The notes under the pieces were generated by a model, which saw only the letters and a program-made list of their open reading frames with translations, did no database searches and was not told the DNA's origin. Shown here one piece after another: positions 1 to 10,826 of a stretch of DNA of 64,000 bases. The DNA is taken from the NCBI GenBank assembly GCA_013398175.1, contig VZRZ01001925.1, forward strand, positions 1,369,118 through 1,433,117, written 5' to 3'. Source of the DNA: Climacteris rufus (taxonomy: Eukaryota; Chordata; Aves; Passeriformes; Climacteridae). How positions within the stretch are numbered: the first letter of the stretch is position 1; every line of letters begins with the position of its first letter. The translations under genes were made by a program, and so were the position numbers.

Positions 1-3000
1 GAGAAAATATTCATTTAGAGAATGTAATGAGGGGCACAGGAGATCAAAGCTTCATCTGGAACTCGAGGCAGCAGGACTCACCAAGCCGTGCCCAACTAAA
101 TCCTGCTCTCATTTCAAAGTTTGTCTCTCCAGCCAAGAGCCAAGAAATGCCTTTTTTCTGTGCTTCTCCTAAAAACTTTAGCACCATGGGCATAAACGAT
201 ACACACACTTCAACCAGTCTACTTGAAGGACCATGGGAAAAGATTCCCTTTTTCCTTCTGCTCACAGACCACCAGATCTTCCTTTCCCTGTCCCACAGCA
301 ATCCCAGTGCTTGGTAAATCCAGCTCTGCACAGGACCAAGTAGGCAGGCCTGATAAATAAAGATATATAAGTAAATAAATATTTTAAACCCACAGTTAAA
401 GATTTCTAAAGGGCAAACAAAAAAGGCTACTTCAGCTCCTGTTAAGCTTCTGGTCCTGCTAAGTCTGGATGAAGAAAATCAGCACTCCCATACAAATGGG
501 AAATGCACTTTCCTTGCAGTGTCTCTGCTTGTGTCCCTTCCACCCTTCTGCCCATTGCCAGTCCTGACTGACATTGTTTGTGCTTGCTTCATTATTGTTT
601 CTCCAGAGAATTAGGGAGAGGTGAGAGGAAAGAAAGAATGAGAAAAGGGAAAAAATAATTACAATGGGATTTCATCGACAAGCAGAAAAAAAGGAAGTGT
701 CCCTCTGGGTTTGATCAATAATGCAGCACTTGTTATCTCGATCTTCTTAATAAACCACAAGCAACCCAGATATATTTCTATCTGTGAATCAATGCTTCAC
801 AATGTTTCTATCACAATACAGTCAGTACATACAACCACACAGAAATAAAATGAAATGGGCTGCTTTATTGATTGTCCAAACAAGAATCCTTGTCGTTTGC
901 ATAGATTATCAGCAGAGAAGTGCTGCCTGCTTTGCTTCTGTTTAATTACTTTTGCTTTGTTTCAGCCTTTCTCTCCCCCACCGGGGCCTTATGCATTACC
1001 AGGCAATAGCAATGGCTAAATCCTTCCAGTTTAACCCCAAAGACATTTGCTAAACCTGCAACCAGAAGTGGTTTTGGATCTGTGTTCTCCATCAGTGAAG
1101 CAATCCCAGGCACTGCTTTTATTCCTCTGAAGTCAGAGGTGGTGGAAGTGTTGCTGCACTTCACAGGAGGCACAAATGGCCTAGAGTTCCTTGCCCTGGA
1201 GAAAGTTTAATTACACAGCTAATTATACGGCTGATTTCACCTCGTTTCACCTCTTCTTTGTTCCTGCCTGCAAAGTTCACCCTCCCTGACCCTGTTGCTG
1301 TGCAGGTTACGACCACCCACCCCAAGCCTTGTCCTGCAGCAGTAATTGCTGGGCTGGGGTCAGGCTGCAGAGCCCCCCCAGGCTCTCTGAAGCGGTGCTG
1401 ACCCTTGTGACAGCTGGCACATGAATGAAATGCTCAAAGGCATTTTGTGTTTGGGTATTTTCAGTTCCCTGCTGGACCCTCTGGATCACTGTGTGCCTGG
1501 TACAAGGGCATGGATGCAGGAAGCAGCCTCTGGAGGAGCTGGCCCTGGAAAAGGGTTCCCCACACCCAGCTGCTGAGTGACCTGCAGAGCTGCACCCCTT
1601 GGTCAACCACACAACAGAGATAAGGACCCCCATCCCACACAAATAGTGCCAGGTTGCCCTCAGACCTCATCCATGGCTAAACAAGCAATGCTTCCATCAC
1701 CCCAGGCTGAATTCCGATGGCTTTTATTTTGCTTTCTCAACTTTCAGTAATGCCTTGAGGGATGGAAAATTTCCTTCTGCAAAGGAAATGTAAGAAGAAA
1801 GCCAGAAAAGCCTTCAAGATTTGACCAGTAAAGAAATTACTCATTTTCAGACCATCTGATGAAAGCAACATGCACAGAAGGAGCAAGGCAACATCTCATT
1901 GTCTAACAATTCAGGTTTGGGGCGTGATAATGTTTCCTGTGGGTCTGGTGAATCCATGCTGCAGCTTGCATTGATCAAATGCAGGTCCTAAAGTAATTCC
2001 CCAACTTTCTTAGGCATTTACCATAGATATTACTAAGGTTTGAAAAGACAGCCCCTGAATGTACGCAGATGAGCCCCCCTTCCCACCGAGACAGCATAAA
2101 ACCCTGCAAGAAAAAATGTAATTAAGTTAGACTTGTGAATGATAATGAGTTGCTATTACACCCCGCTGAGAGTAGCGGCAACATCTGAAAATTATTTTTT
2201 GCTGTCTACAACCAAGCTATAGCTCTTTTATTAGGAACAGGGGTGGAGCTGAGAGCCTGGACTGTTGCAGCTCCAAACTGCCTTTAAGGCCAAACCCTTG
2301 TGAAAGATACCGCTGTGGATTAAAGCTCTGTGTGTGTTTAGAAGATGCATTGAACCTCTCTTCCCAGTTCAAGCCACTCCTGGTTTTCTGAAGCCATGTC
2401 CCAGCCTCTCCTCCAGCTTTTCTTCTGCAAGTTGGACTCCTTGGCCCCTTTGCTGTTGGTCCCTAGGGAAAAGCTGCTCTGTGCCCCTTGCAGGACATCC
2501 TGCAGTGGGGAGCCAGGCCAGGCTGCTGGGCTCAGAGAGCAGCAGTGTTTTGCACAGTGTTGGAACAAGATCTGGTTTATTCTCTCTTTATTTCTTGATA
2601 AATCCTCACACTTGAATGACTTACTTGGTTCACCAGGCTCACACTTTCACAGGGCCTCTCTCGTGTAAGTCCAACATCTCATTCCTCAGGTCTCTCCTGA
2701 GGTCAAGGACCATCAGAGTATGTATACACATAAATATGGGTGGATATTTACATGTATGTCTTCACATATAGGTAACACTGGGGTTTTTCCCCACCATGTC
2801 CATAATTGATATTCAACTACATCACATGTCACCAGTTGCTGTATTACCACTCACTATTATCAGGTCTTTACACTCAGCCCTTGTTCATTTTGGGAGTTGA
2901 GGGTTCTTTTTAAGAATGAAATGGAGAAAACAATCGATCTGTTGGTCCTTGCAGTGCAGGAGAGGGGAGCTTTTCTACTCAGAAGTAAGAGTTTTATCTA

Positions 3001-5161
3001 GGACCCCAAACACACCAGAATCAAAACCACTTGTGAATTTTATCCAAGAGAGTTCATTGCCTTAATCCTGGATAATCCATATCTAATCCTTTTTATAATC
3101 TTACTCATCTACTTGCCTCAACAGTTTTCCACAGCGGGGAGTTTACATTTCATAAAGGAATATTTTCCTCTTCCTTTTTTGCAATTAGTTTTATTATCAT
3201 AGAGGTTTCCTTTCTGCAAAGGTTCTTCATCCAAACCAAAAATATATTTTCTCTTTTTGAATGCCATGCCTTGTAAATGGCTGAAGAGTTGTTTTCTATC
3301 CCAACAGGACTTGTAATCCCTGTGGCTGAGAGCTGCTACCAGATATATTTTGGACCCAGGAACAGTCACAGAACCCTGAAACTCATGAGTGTCAAACAAG
3401 TAATGAATAGAGTAGATAGACATTTGCTATTGAACAGAACATATTTTATCAGAAAAAAAAATAGTCTTCAGTATTCCATAATGATGCTAAACCCATATAT
3501 TTTAGGGCTGGCCATGGTGGAGAGACACATTAAATCCTGCCCTGTAGATGAAGTTATATGGGACAGCGACCTCCTCCAGCTGCCTTTTCCAAGATCTGGT
3601 ACAAAACAAGCATCCTGAAGACTCTCCAAGACTCTGAGACTCAGACTCTGTCTGTACCAAGCAATCTGGGCTGCCTGGCCAGCCTGTCAGGGAGCCCTCC
3701 TGCCAGAGAGGACCTTCATCAGAGAGGATGCTGCAGCCTGGGAGGCTGCAGGAGGTGCTGGCAGGAGGCAGCAAAGGGCAGAGCGCTGTCCCCCTGCTCA
3801 CACACTGTGCGGGCCAGGGGCTGAGAGCCAGGAGAAATCCCATATATGGGACCTGAGAGATTCAGTTTTCCTTTAGTTTTCTGGTCACAGCACTCACTGG
3901 TGTAACAAATGCATTGATTTCTGGGTTAAGAATCTGCTTGAATTCTCTGCATTGTGCTTAAGGAAACAAGACAGATGTGCATTTTCCTTTTGGGGTGCGT
4001 GTGAATGATTTAAAAAAGGCTACACAGAAAATGTAGCTGCCACGTATCACTGCTTTTCCATCCTCACAGAAACAAATCAGCCAGCCTTCAAACTTTTGTT
4101 AACCACTCAGGGTGAAGGAGACGGAGCATCTCCTCTGAAGTAAATAACATGACTCTGGTTCCAGGCAAGTATAACGCACACAACACAAACCACAGTGTTA
4201 AACTGGATAATCTATTAGCAACCAAAGAGCTGGAACCAGAGCCACACTCTACAAATAACATGCCTAAAATGAAAGGCAAACTCTGCATCGAGACAGATAA
4301 TAACTAAGAGAAATAGGCAAATTTGTCACCAGGATGCAGGTGGTGCAGCTGTATTTTTTGCTCAGGGAACCTACAAATTGTAACCTTTAGTAATGACCAA
4401 AGAAATCCTACCTGTCATTAAGCAAGAGCATCCTCACTTGAAATTCAAACCTCTGTGCTCAGCTACCCAGCTCCTCATTTTCTTATGAATTTCAGAAACA
4501 CCTCTTTTGCCCCTTAACCCTCCATGCAATTTCCAAACCCCTGGCTAATTACACACAGATAACGAACGTGGGTGGCACCATATTGAACAGTGATTGCTGC
4601 CTTGTGCTAATGAAGAATCTGGTCCTCACCCTGGGTACTGGGGAGCAAGAAGATGAGCTCCCCTTTCTCACCCACCATCAATAACATCTCTCTGAAAACC
4701 CCTGAAGTTTTTCCAAGCTGCTGGTAATAAAAACAGTTTCCTAGCAGTGCTAGATCTTAAATACAAGCAGATCACTTCCAGCTGCTCCTTATCTAATTTC
4801 TGTTGTCATCTGACACTGTTCATTTACAGTATATCAATCTAGCTTGGGAATATTTGAAATATTAATTAGGCAACGGCCTCAGCTCATTACCAGGGATGCA
4901 TTTAGCAGGATGTACGCCTGCTTGCAGGTATCCAAACTGCTGTGCAGAAATAATCACTGCTTCCTCCCTCAGGGAATGGCTAGCAGAACTACTCAAACTG
5001 GCTGTAATTGAGCCAGCTCCAGTGCTGTACTGGTTCTGTGCTTCAGCCACGATAATGAGCTTTGGGGAGACATAAAATATATTAGGATTTCCTATAGCCC
5101 CACTTCAAACTGTGCTGGCACAGCCAGGCTGAACCGCACTGCAGTTTCCCTTGGTTTTGTT
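1..5161. other. Unique non-coding DNA, no gene recognised
   Basis: I see no recognisable exon, RNA gene or interspersed repeat here. Open frames are short and present on both strands. The most structured part is the AT-rich block at about 560-960, listed separately. The remainder is ordinary mixed-composition avian intergenic or intronic DNA with short homopolymer runs. Confidence 0.6.
560..960. promoter_or_regulatory. Candidate conserved non-coding element (AT-rich, motif-dense)
   Basis: This block is AT-rich, lacks coding potential and is dense in short transcription-factor-like words. There are SOX-like ATTGTTT words at about 573-579 and 594-600, RUNX-like AACCACA at 753-759 and 835-841, and an octamer-like TTTGCAT at 896-902, with TTTATTGATTG between them. 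Such clustering is typical of developmental enhancers, but the individual words are short and occur by chance. The enhancer reading is inference; conservation cannot be judged from one sequence. Confidence 0.25.
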
Positions 5162-5385
5162 CACAGAATCATAGAATCATTTAGGGTGGAAAAGCCCTGT
5201 AAGACCATTGGGTTCAACCACTAACCCATGTTCACCACTAAATCATGTCCCCAAGTGTCATACCCACACATTTTTTGAACACTTCCAGGGGTGGTGAATC
5301 CATCACTTCCCTGGGCAGCTGTTCCAGCATCTGACCACCCTTTCAGTGAAGAAATTTTTCCTATTATCTAAACTAATTTGAGTTT
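5162..5385 (-). mobile_element. CR1 LINE fragment, 3' end
   Basis: On the plus strand this begins with the complement of the CR1 3' terminus (CACAGAATCATAGAATCAT), followed by GGTGGAAAAGCCCTGTAAGACCATTGGGTTCAACC. It continues with the CR1 block around 'TTGAACACTTCCAGGGGTGG', 'CATCACTTCCCTGGGCAGCTGTTCCAGC' and 'AGTGAAGAAATTTTTCCTATTATC'. The element therefore lies in minus orientation with an intact 3' tail and is 5'-truncated. The wording ('GGAAAAG..CCTGTAAGACCAT') is unlike most other copies here, which suggests a different and older subfamily. The 5' limit is approximate because similarity fades after about 5385. Confidence 0.9.
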
Positions 5386-5842
5386 ATCTGAACCTGCTTG
5401 TGCTCAGCACCCACATGGGTAAGGCTCAGAGATGTTTTTAATGTCCCCTCTAACCTGCTGTGAGACAGAGGAGCATCTCCTGCCTGCCATACCCTGCTAC
5501 TGGGGTGCAGGAGGGTGCCAGGTCAGGGTGGGCTGCCTGGTGGTCTCTTCCCAGATTTCCAGCAGGTTTTACCAATGCTAAGCTGCTCTGTGATTAGCAG
5601 CACAGTAAATCCTGCTCACCCACCCAGCCTGCAGTCCCTGATGGTGACCTTGTCTCACCCCTTCATGGCAAGGCTGGATCATATAAAATGTAGGAGAAAT
5701 CAAGCCCAGGGCCTGTTCTCCACCTAACAAAGGTGGGGCAGCAAGAACTGGGCCTTTCTGGGAGCACTCAAACACTTGACAGCACTTTACCCCAACCCCA
5801 TTTCATGCTGGATTTGGGGCAATTACCTATAGCCACAGGCTA

Positions 5843-5870
5843 TTATCAATGATAATTGATAATTATCAAT
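5843..5870. repeat. AT-rich palindrome with triplicated TTATCAAT
   Basis: TTATCAAT (5843-5850), four bases GATA, then its exact complement ATTGATAA (5855-5862) form a hairpin with an 8-bp stem. TTATCAAT then recurs at once (5863-5870). Each unit holds an ATCAAT/ATTGAT core of the kind bound by CUT/ONECUT and PBX-type homeodomains and a TTATC (GATA-like) word. The function is inferred only from motif resemblance. Confidence 0.6.
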
Positions 5871-6299
5871 ATGATCACATAAATGGGGAAACAGGGGCTT
5901 GGATTCTGCAAAGTACCATTCATGTGGGTGTGCACAGAGCTTCTTCTCTCTCACATGCACCCTCCTGTCTGTGTGTAGCCGTGTCCCTGCAGGGCTTGGT
6001 TTGGATTTTTGGGGAGGGGTGTCGTATTTTGGGGGGACAAGAGGAGCCAGAGATTCCAGTTCCACTCTGCTCCATCACAGCTCTGCCCAAAAGCCCCACA
6101 GAACACCAGACACAGGATTCAGCCTCTCCTGCATCTTTCCTGATGAGGCAGAACTGAGGAGCCAGTCAATGAATACGCACAAAGATGAGCACACATGCAC
6201 TAAAACTGTCATTTCCATGCCTGGAAAACAGCCTAATTTCTGCGTACCCTGGCTGTCTGTTGCTGAGATGTGGAAGGAAGATGGGCCAGTGACTGACAA

Positions 6300-6440
6300 A
6301 GTGAGACATTAACTCCATCAAGCAGATGGAGAACGGCATAATTATGAAAATAATAACAGTGATTGGCCGAGCTATGACAAAAAAGCATGTTGTAGAAATT
6401 ATTTACGTTTAGAGTTGTTGAAGCCTAATTTATTCTAGTG
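6300..6440. promoter_or_regulatory. Candidate conserved non-coding element
   Basis: This AT-rich stretch has a palindromic ATAATTAT homeodomain-type core at 6338-6345, an inverted CCAAT box (ATTGG, 6362-6366) and no usable open frame. The assignment rests only on composition and short motifs. Confidence 0.2.
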
Positions 6441-8351
6441 TTGGATAGCAAGAGGAAATGTAGAAATCACGACCCCTGAAATGCTCATAACAGGTGGTAC
6501 AGCCCAGAGAAAAGGCTCCCAGCTAAAGGGGTTTAATTGCATCTCCTGATGAAGGAAATTAACCTTTATTTGGGGCTGATGTGCACATGTCACCCAACAG
6601 CATTGCTCAAAAGGCTCCCACTTGCTGCCATCACAGTAAATGGTTTAAATGAGTTCACCGTGGTCTGGAGCAACTGAGCTTGGAGCCACCAGGGTGTCAG
6701 ATAAGAGGAATTAAGCTGTACCCGCAGGACCAGCTCTGGAACAATTAAAGTCCCTCATCAACAAACGACTTGCAGGGAGACGGGAAAGACTGATAAAGGT
6801 TTTGAATAAAAAGAAAACACATGCTGCAATCCTGTTTAAGCTTGCATGTTTCAAAAGGGGCAAAGCTGGCCACCTATCCATGGTGGCCAGCCAAGAAACC
6901 TCTGACCTTCCTGAATAAAACACTCTCATGGAGGAAACTGAAATATGACTGTGAAGATTGTTGTGCTGCCAGGAACACTTACGTTTTTTCATACTTAACC
7001 CTAAATCTTTCCACCTCTCTGAAGTTTTTCATCAATTTCCCTGCCATATTTGCCATTTGTCAAAGCCAGTTGGCCCCAGCTCACCCATCACACTCCTGGG
7101 GGCAGTGGCATTACCTGGGCTGGTGGGATGAGCTCTGGAATAGCAGAGCTGCTCTCTCCACCCCTCCTGCCAGGCTCCCACCTCACTAATTGCTGGCACT
7201 TCCTCCCATCCCCGTGGATGAAGGGTATTTTGGGATTTAATCACACTTTTTCATCCAGAGGACCCCTTCCCTTCCCTTTTTGCAGCTTAAGATAGACACT
7301 GATTGGAGAACAGGAGAGTTGTTCAGTGCTTAAATTCATTCTCATTCTATGGAGAACTTCTGCCTTTTTTACTGCACCCCTCCAGCCCTCGTGCTTTGAT
7401 TATTCATTTTTCCAGGGGTGTTCATCATTCTGCCTCACAAATGTCAACCATTCTCTCTTTGCAGAAAACTGTCCTTGCCCCTGTGGCATATGGGGAAGCC
7501 AGGGCAGAAAGACACCCACGATGCCAGGAGGAGTCCAACTGCAGAGCTGGAAATCAAATCCATAAGGATGGTCCCCACTCCCTGGCTGTACCCCAGCCTC
7601 ATTCCCCAGGTTGGGGATCAGCACTTTGGGCACCAGAGAGGGGCACACAGCTTCACCAGCGATGGACCAGCAGCACTTGCCCCATTTTTCTGTACTCTGT
7701 CTCCCTTTTGATATAAACTTCTCATAAAGCAGTTCCTTCACTGCTCAAACTTGCTTCCCTTCCTTGGCATCACCCTGCTCTTAGTGTGGGCAGTGTCATG
7801 GGAAGGAACAGCACAGCCAGTGACTGCAGGATAAAATGGACAAACTAAAATGGAGCATTTCTGGGTTTCCTGTGTTTGTCTCCTGCCAGCCTCAGCTGCC
7901 ACCACTCCTCAGCCAAGAGAGGCTTCATTTCCACCTAGGAACCAAAGTCCCATACCAAAAAGAAACATAAAATCTGAGAAATTGAGTCATCTGCATGCTC
8001 TCCAGCAACCCCACAACTTTCTGCCCCCAGGCCCATCCAGCACCCCAGACACTGAGCCCTGCTCTCCCCCTGCCTCCAGCTCCAGCCTCTCTCAGCCATG
8101 GGAGAGAGGGGCTGTTCTCCTCCAAGGCTGGCTGAATGCAGGTACCAGAGCTCCTCTGAAATTCAATATTTTAGGTCTTTCTTATGGAAAGACTCAAATT
8201 CAGACATGGCTGCAAGACTCTGAAGCTGAGCAGATCCTGCCGTGAGCTGCCAGGGCCAGGGAAGCAGCATCCCTGCTTGGCAGATGCAGCTCACACAGCC
8301 ACAGAGTGGGGAAGGGGGAGAAGGGTGGGAAAAGTTAATAGAAAAGTGGAA

Positions 8352-8386
8352 AACATTTCTAGGAAATGTTCTTTTGTAAGAACATT
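8352..8386. repeat. Overlapping inverted repeats with STAT-like and GRE-like words
   Basis: AACATTTC-TAG-GAAATGTT (8352-8370) is a perfect 8-bp inverted repeat centred on TTCTAGGAA, which fits the STAT5-type TTCnnnGAA consensus. Its right arm is shared with a second inverted repeat, AATGTTCTT-TTGT-AAGAACATT (8365-8386), with a 9-bp stem that contains TGTTCT and AGAACA, the half-sites of glucocorticoid/androgen receptor elements. Their spacing and orientation are not the canonical IR3. The structure is seen directly; binding is inference. Confidence 0.55.
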
Positions 8387-10670
8387 GATAAACCACCTTG
8401 AAAAACCACCTGGAGTCTTGCAGCAGAAGAAACCTGCAGCACCTGACACAAGCCCTGGCACAGGCTGCTGCACCTGAACAAAACTGAGCAGTGACCACGG
8501 GATTTAGGCTCCAGTTTAAGTCACACACAGTCACTAAATGCAGCAGCCTTGGGGGTTTTGTCAAACTCCACATTCAGCCACCCAAATGCTTTTGAGCCAG
8601 TTCCAAAAGAGATGAGAAGTTCCAGCAAAGTTCCCCCTTAGAGACACCTCACAGTGCCTGAAAAAACCACGGAGCCTGTGCTGGTCCTGTCCCTGCTCTG
8701 TGAACAAGGAGAGAGCTGCAGCCATCCCTGGCTGTCCGTCTGTGCCTTCCAGAAACACGGAATCCACGCAATACACGACCAAAGAGGAAACGTTCATTTT
8801 TACTGTATTTTTCCTGTTAGGTTGTTGTGTTTTGTTCCATTTTATTTAAGGCAGGAAAAAAAAATATTAATTACATGCTGCCAAGATCTTTGGAGAAAAA
8901 TTCAATATTATCTTTTACAGCAAAGAAGAAATTAATCAAGGCTCCATTCCAAATCTAGCAGCAGTCCTGACTTTGACGTGCCGAGGAAAATAATAACTTT
9001 CAGCACATACTAATTGTCTTGTTAACATGGATTATGCAGCCAGCCAAATAAATGTCATTCACACTTTCATGTGGAGGAACATAAATCTAAAAATCAGAAA
9101 TGCATAATATTTTTTAATCTTTTCCTTTCTCCCCATTCCACATTCATAGCCTAAATATATTTACAGTTTTAATCCATTCAAACAAAGCAGGACTCTGCCG
9201 GAGACTTTTGAAACCTCCTGGGGGTCCCAAGCTCAAGGTGATCAGATTTGTAAAACAACAAGCTTGGTTCCCATGTAGCCTTAAAACCAGTTTATACTTT
9301 CTTGGCACTGCAAAGCGGGTTTGCAATGAGGGTAATTTACACTCAATTTAATTTACACGAAGTCCCCTTCACATGCCAGCGCAGCACAAACAGCTGGGGC
9401 TGGCCTTTGCAGGGGACTGAGTGTGCTGAATGCTCACCTCGTTCCTTTGAGGGGAGGGATGGGTCCAGAAAAGGGGAGCAAAGCCAAGCCCCCAGGGCGG
9501 TTTCCCCAGGGGAGATACTCCTGAGCCCACCGGGCTGGTTCCTCCCTTGGCTTCACCCATCTCCCTCCCACCAATGCTTTAACCACTCACACCTCAATGA
9601 TGAATTTTCTCCCTCAAAATCCTCCTCATACCATCACCTTCACCTCGTGCCAGCAGCAGGGGAGAAGGCGATGTGAGCTGCAGAGCCAGCCCTGCTCAGC
9701 GCGCCCGCAGCCAGGCCCCAACAGAAGGAAAAATGACTCTTTAGCTGGAGGAGGGAATGGCTCAACAAGGAGATTTAGACTGACACAGAACACAGATAAA
9801 ATTCACTCATTAACTTTGCCTCTGCAGTTATTAAATTTCAGCACTCATCTCAGTCCTGGGAAAGCAGCACCCACCGAGGAGGCCCAGCACTGCTGCTTTC
9901 TGACCTCCCAGCACAAACCAGATTTCTCGACAGAAACTGCTCCTTGGGCTTTCTCTTATTTTGCAGCAGCCTGGCAAACAGCACAGCCCTGGCACAACAC
10001 TGGGTGAAGCCTGTGGTGACGAGCCCTGGCTCCCTCCCACCAGGCAGCGCAGGATTATCCCTTCCCCAGACCCAGCATTGCCACAGCTGCCCCTGGGCTG
10101 GCCACAGCTAATCCAGCTTCTGGCTTGGGTATCTCTTCTAACACTGCTCCTTATCACCCTGCTCTGCTGGGATCACTCTGATCACTACTATCCCATTTTT
10201 CCTGGTCTCTTCTGCTGGGCCTGGCCAGTGAGAGCAGCAAGAGCACTCCCAGGGAGCATTGGAGCTGTCAGCACACCAGCACCCTTCTCCGCTGGGGCAG
10301 TTCTCCCACCCCATGCACACACCATTGCCACGAACCGAGTCCAAAGCTGCCACAGCACAGAGCCTGTGCCTGAGCCCCAAACTGGCTCTGAGCTTCTGTA
10401 TCTCGGTGCTGCAGCGATGTTGTGTTTCTGTATTCTCCTGATGTTGCATTGCATATCTGCCTTTGTGACTTTCACTGTCCTTTTGTGGTGAAATTCCACC
10501 TCTGCACTCAGAGATTAATGGCCCCAGCAAGGCTCCAAGTCTGGATTACTGAGCATCAAAACCACTGCCAAGGTGCTGTTCTCCTTCAGGGCAGGTAGTT
10601 CTGGGTCAGAGGGAACACACGATGCTCGGTGGGGTGGAGACAAAAACACAGGCTGTAAGTGCCAGACATG

Positions 10671-10826
10671 GAATCACAGAATCCTAGAACGGTTTCAGTT
10701 GGAAGGAACCTTAAATATCATCTCCTTCCACCCCGCTGCCGTGGGCAGGGACACCTTCCACTAGGCCAGAGCCCCATCCAACCTGGCCTTGGACACTTCC
10801 AGGGATGGATCCCTGCGTCTCTGCAG
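10671..10826 (-). mobile_element. CR1 LINE fragment, 3' end
   Basis: The plus strand starts with GAATCACAGAATCCTAGAACGG, the complement of the CR1 3' tail, then 'TCAGTTGGAAGGAACCTTAAATATCATC', 'GTGGGCAGGGACACCTTCCACTAG' and 'CCCCATCCAACCTGGCCTTGGACACTTCCAGGGATGG'. About ten bases (normally GGTTGCTCAA) are missing between 'CACTAGGCCAG' and 'AGCCCCATCC', a small internal deletion. The fragment is 5'-truncated and in minus orientation, and belongs to the same family as most copies in the window. Confidence 0.93.

Larger units (their letters stand above)
5386..10670. other. Unique non-coding DNA, no gene recognised
   Basis: No exon or known repeat is recognisable between the two minus-strand CR1 fragments. 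Notable structures inside are listed separately: the AT palindrome cluster at 5843-5870, a CNE-like stretch at 6300-6440 and the inverted-repeat cluster at 8352-8386. The interval 8790-9330 is AT-rich and CNE-like in texture but has no distinct landmark. Confidence 0.55.

Noticed and set aside
9961..10491. 176-codon open frame with hydrophobic stretches
   Set aside because: No family resemblance, overlapped by comparable frames on the other strand, and no splice or promoter context. Leu/Cys-rich stretches are common in translated non-coding DNA.
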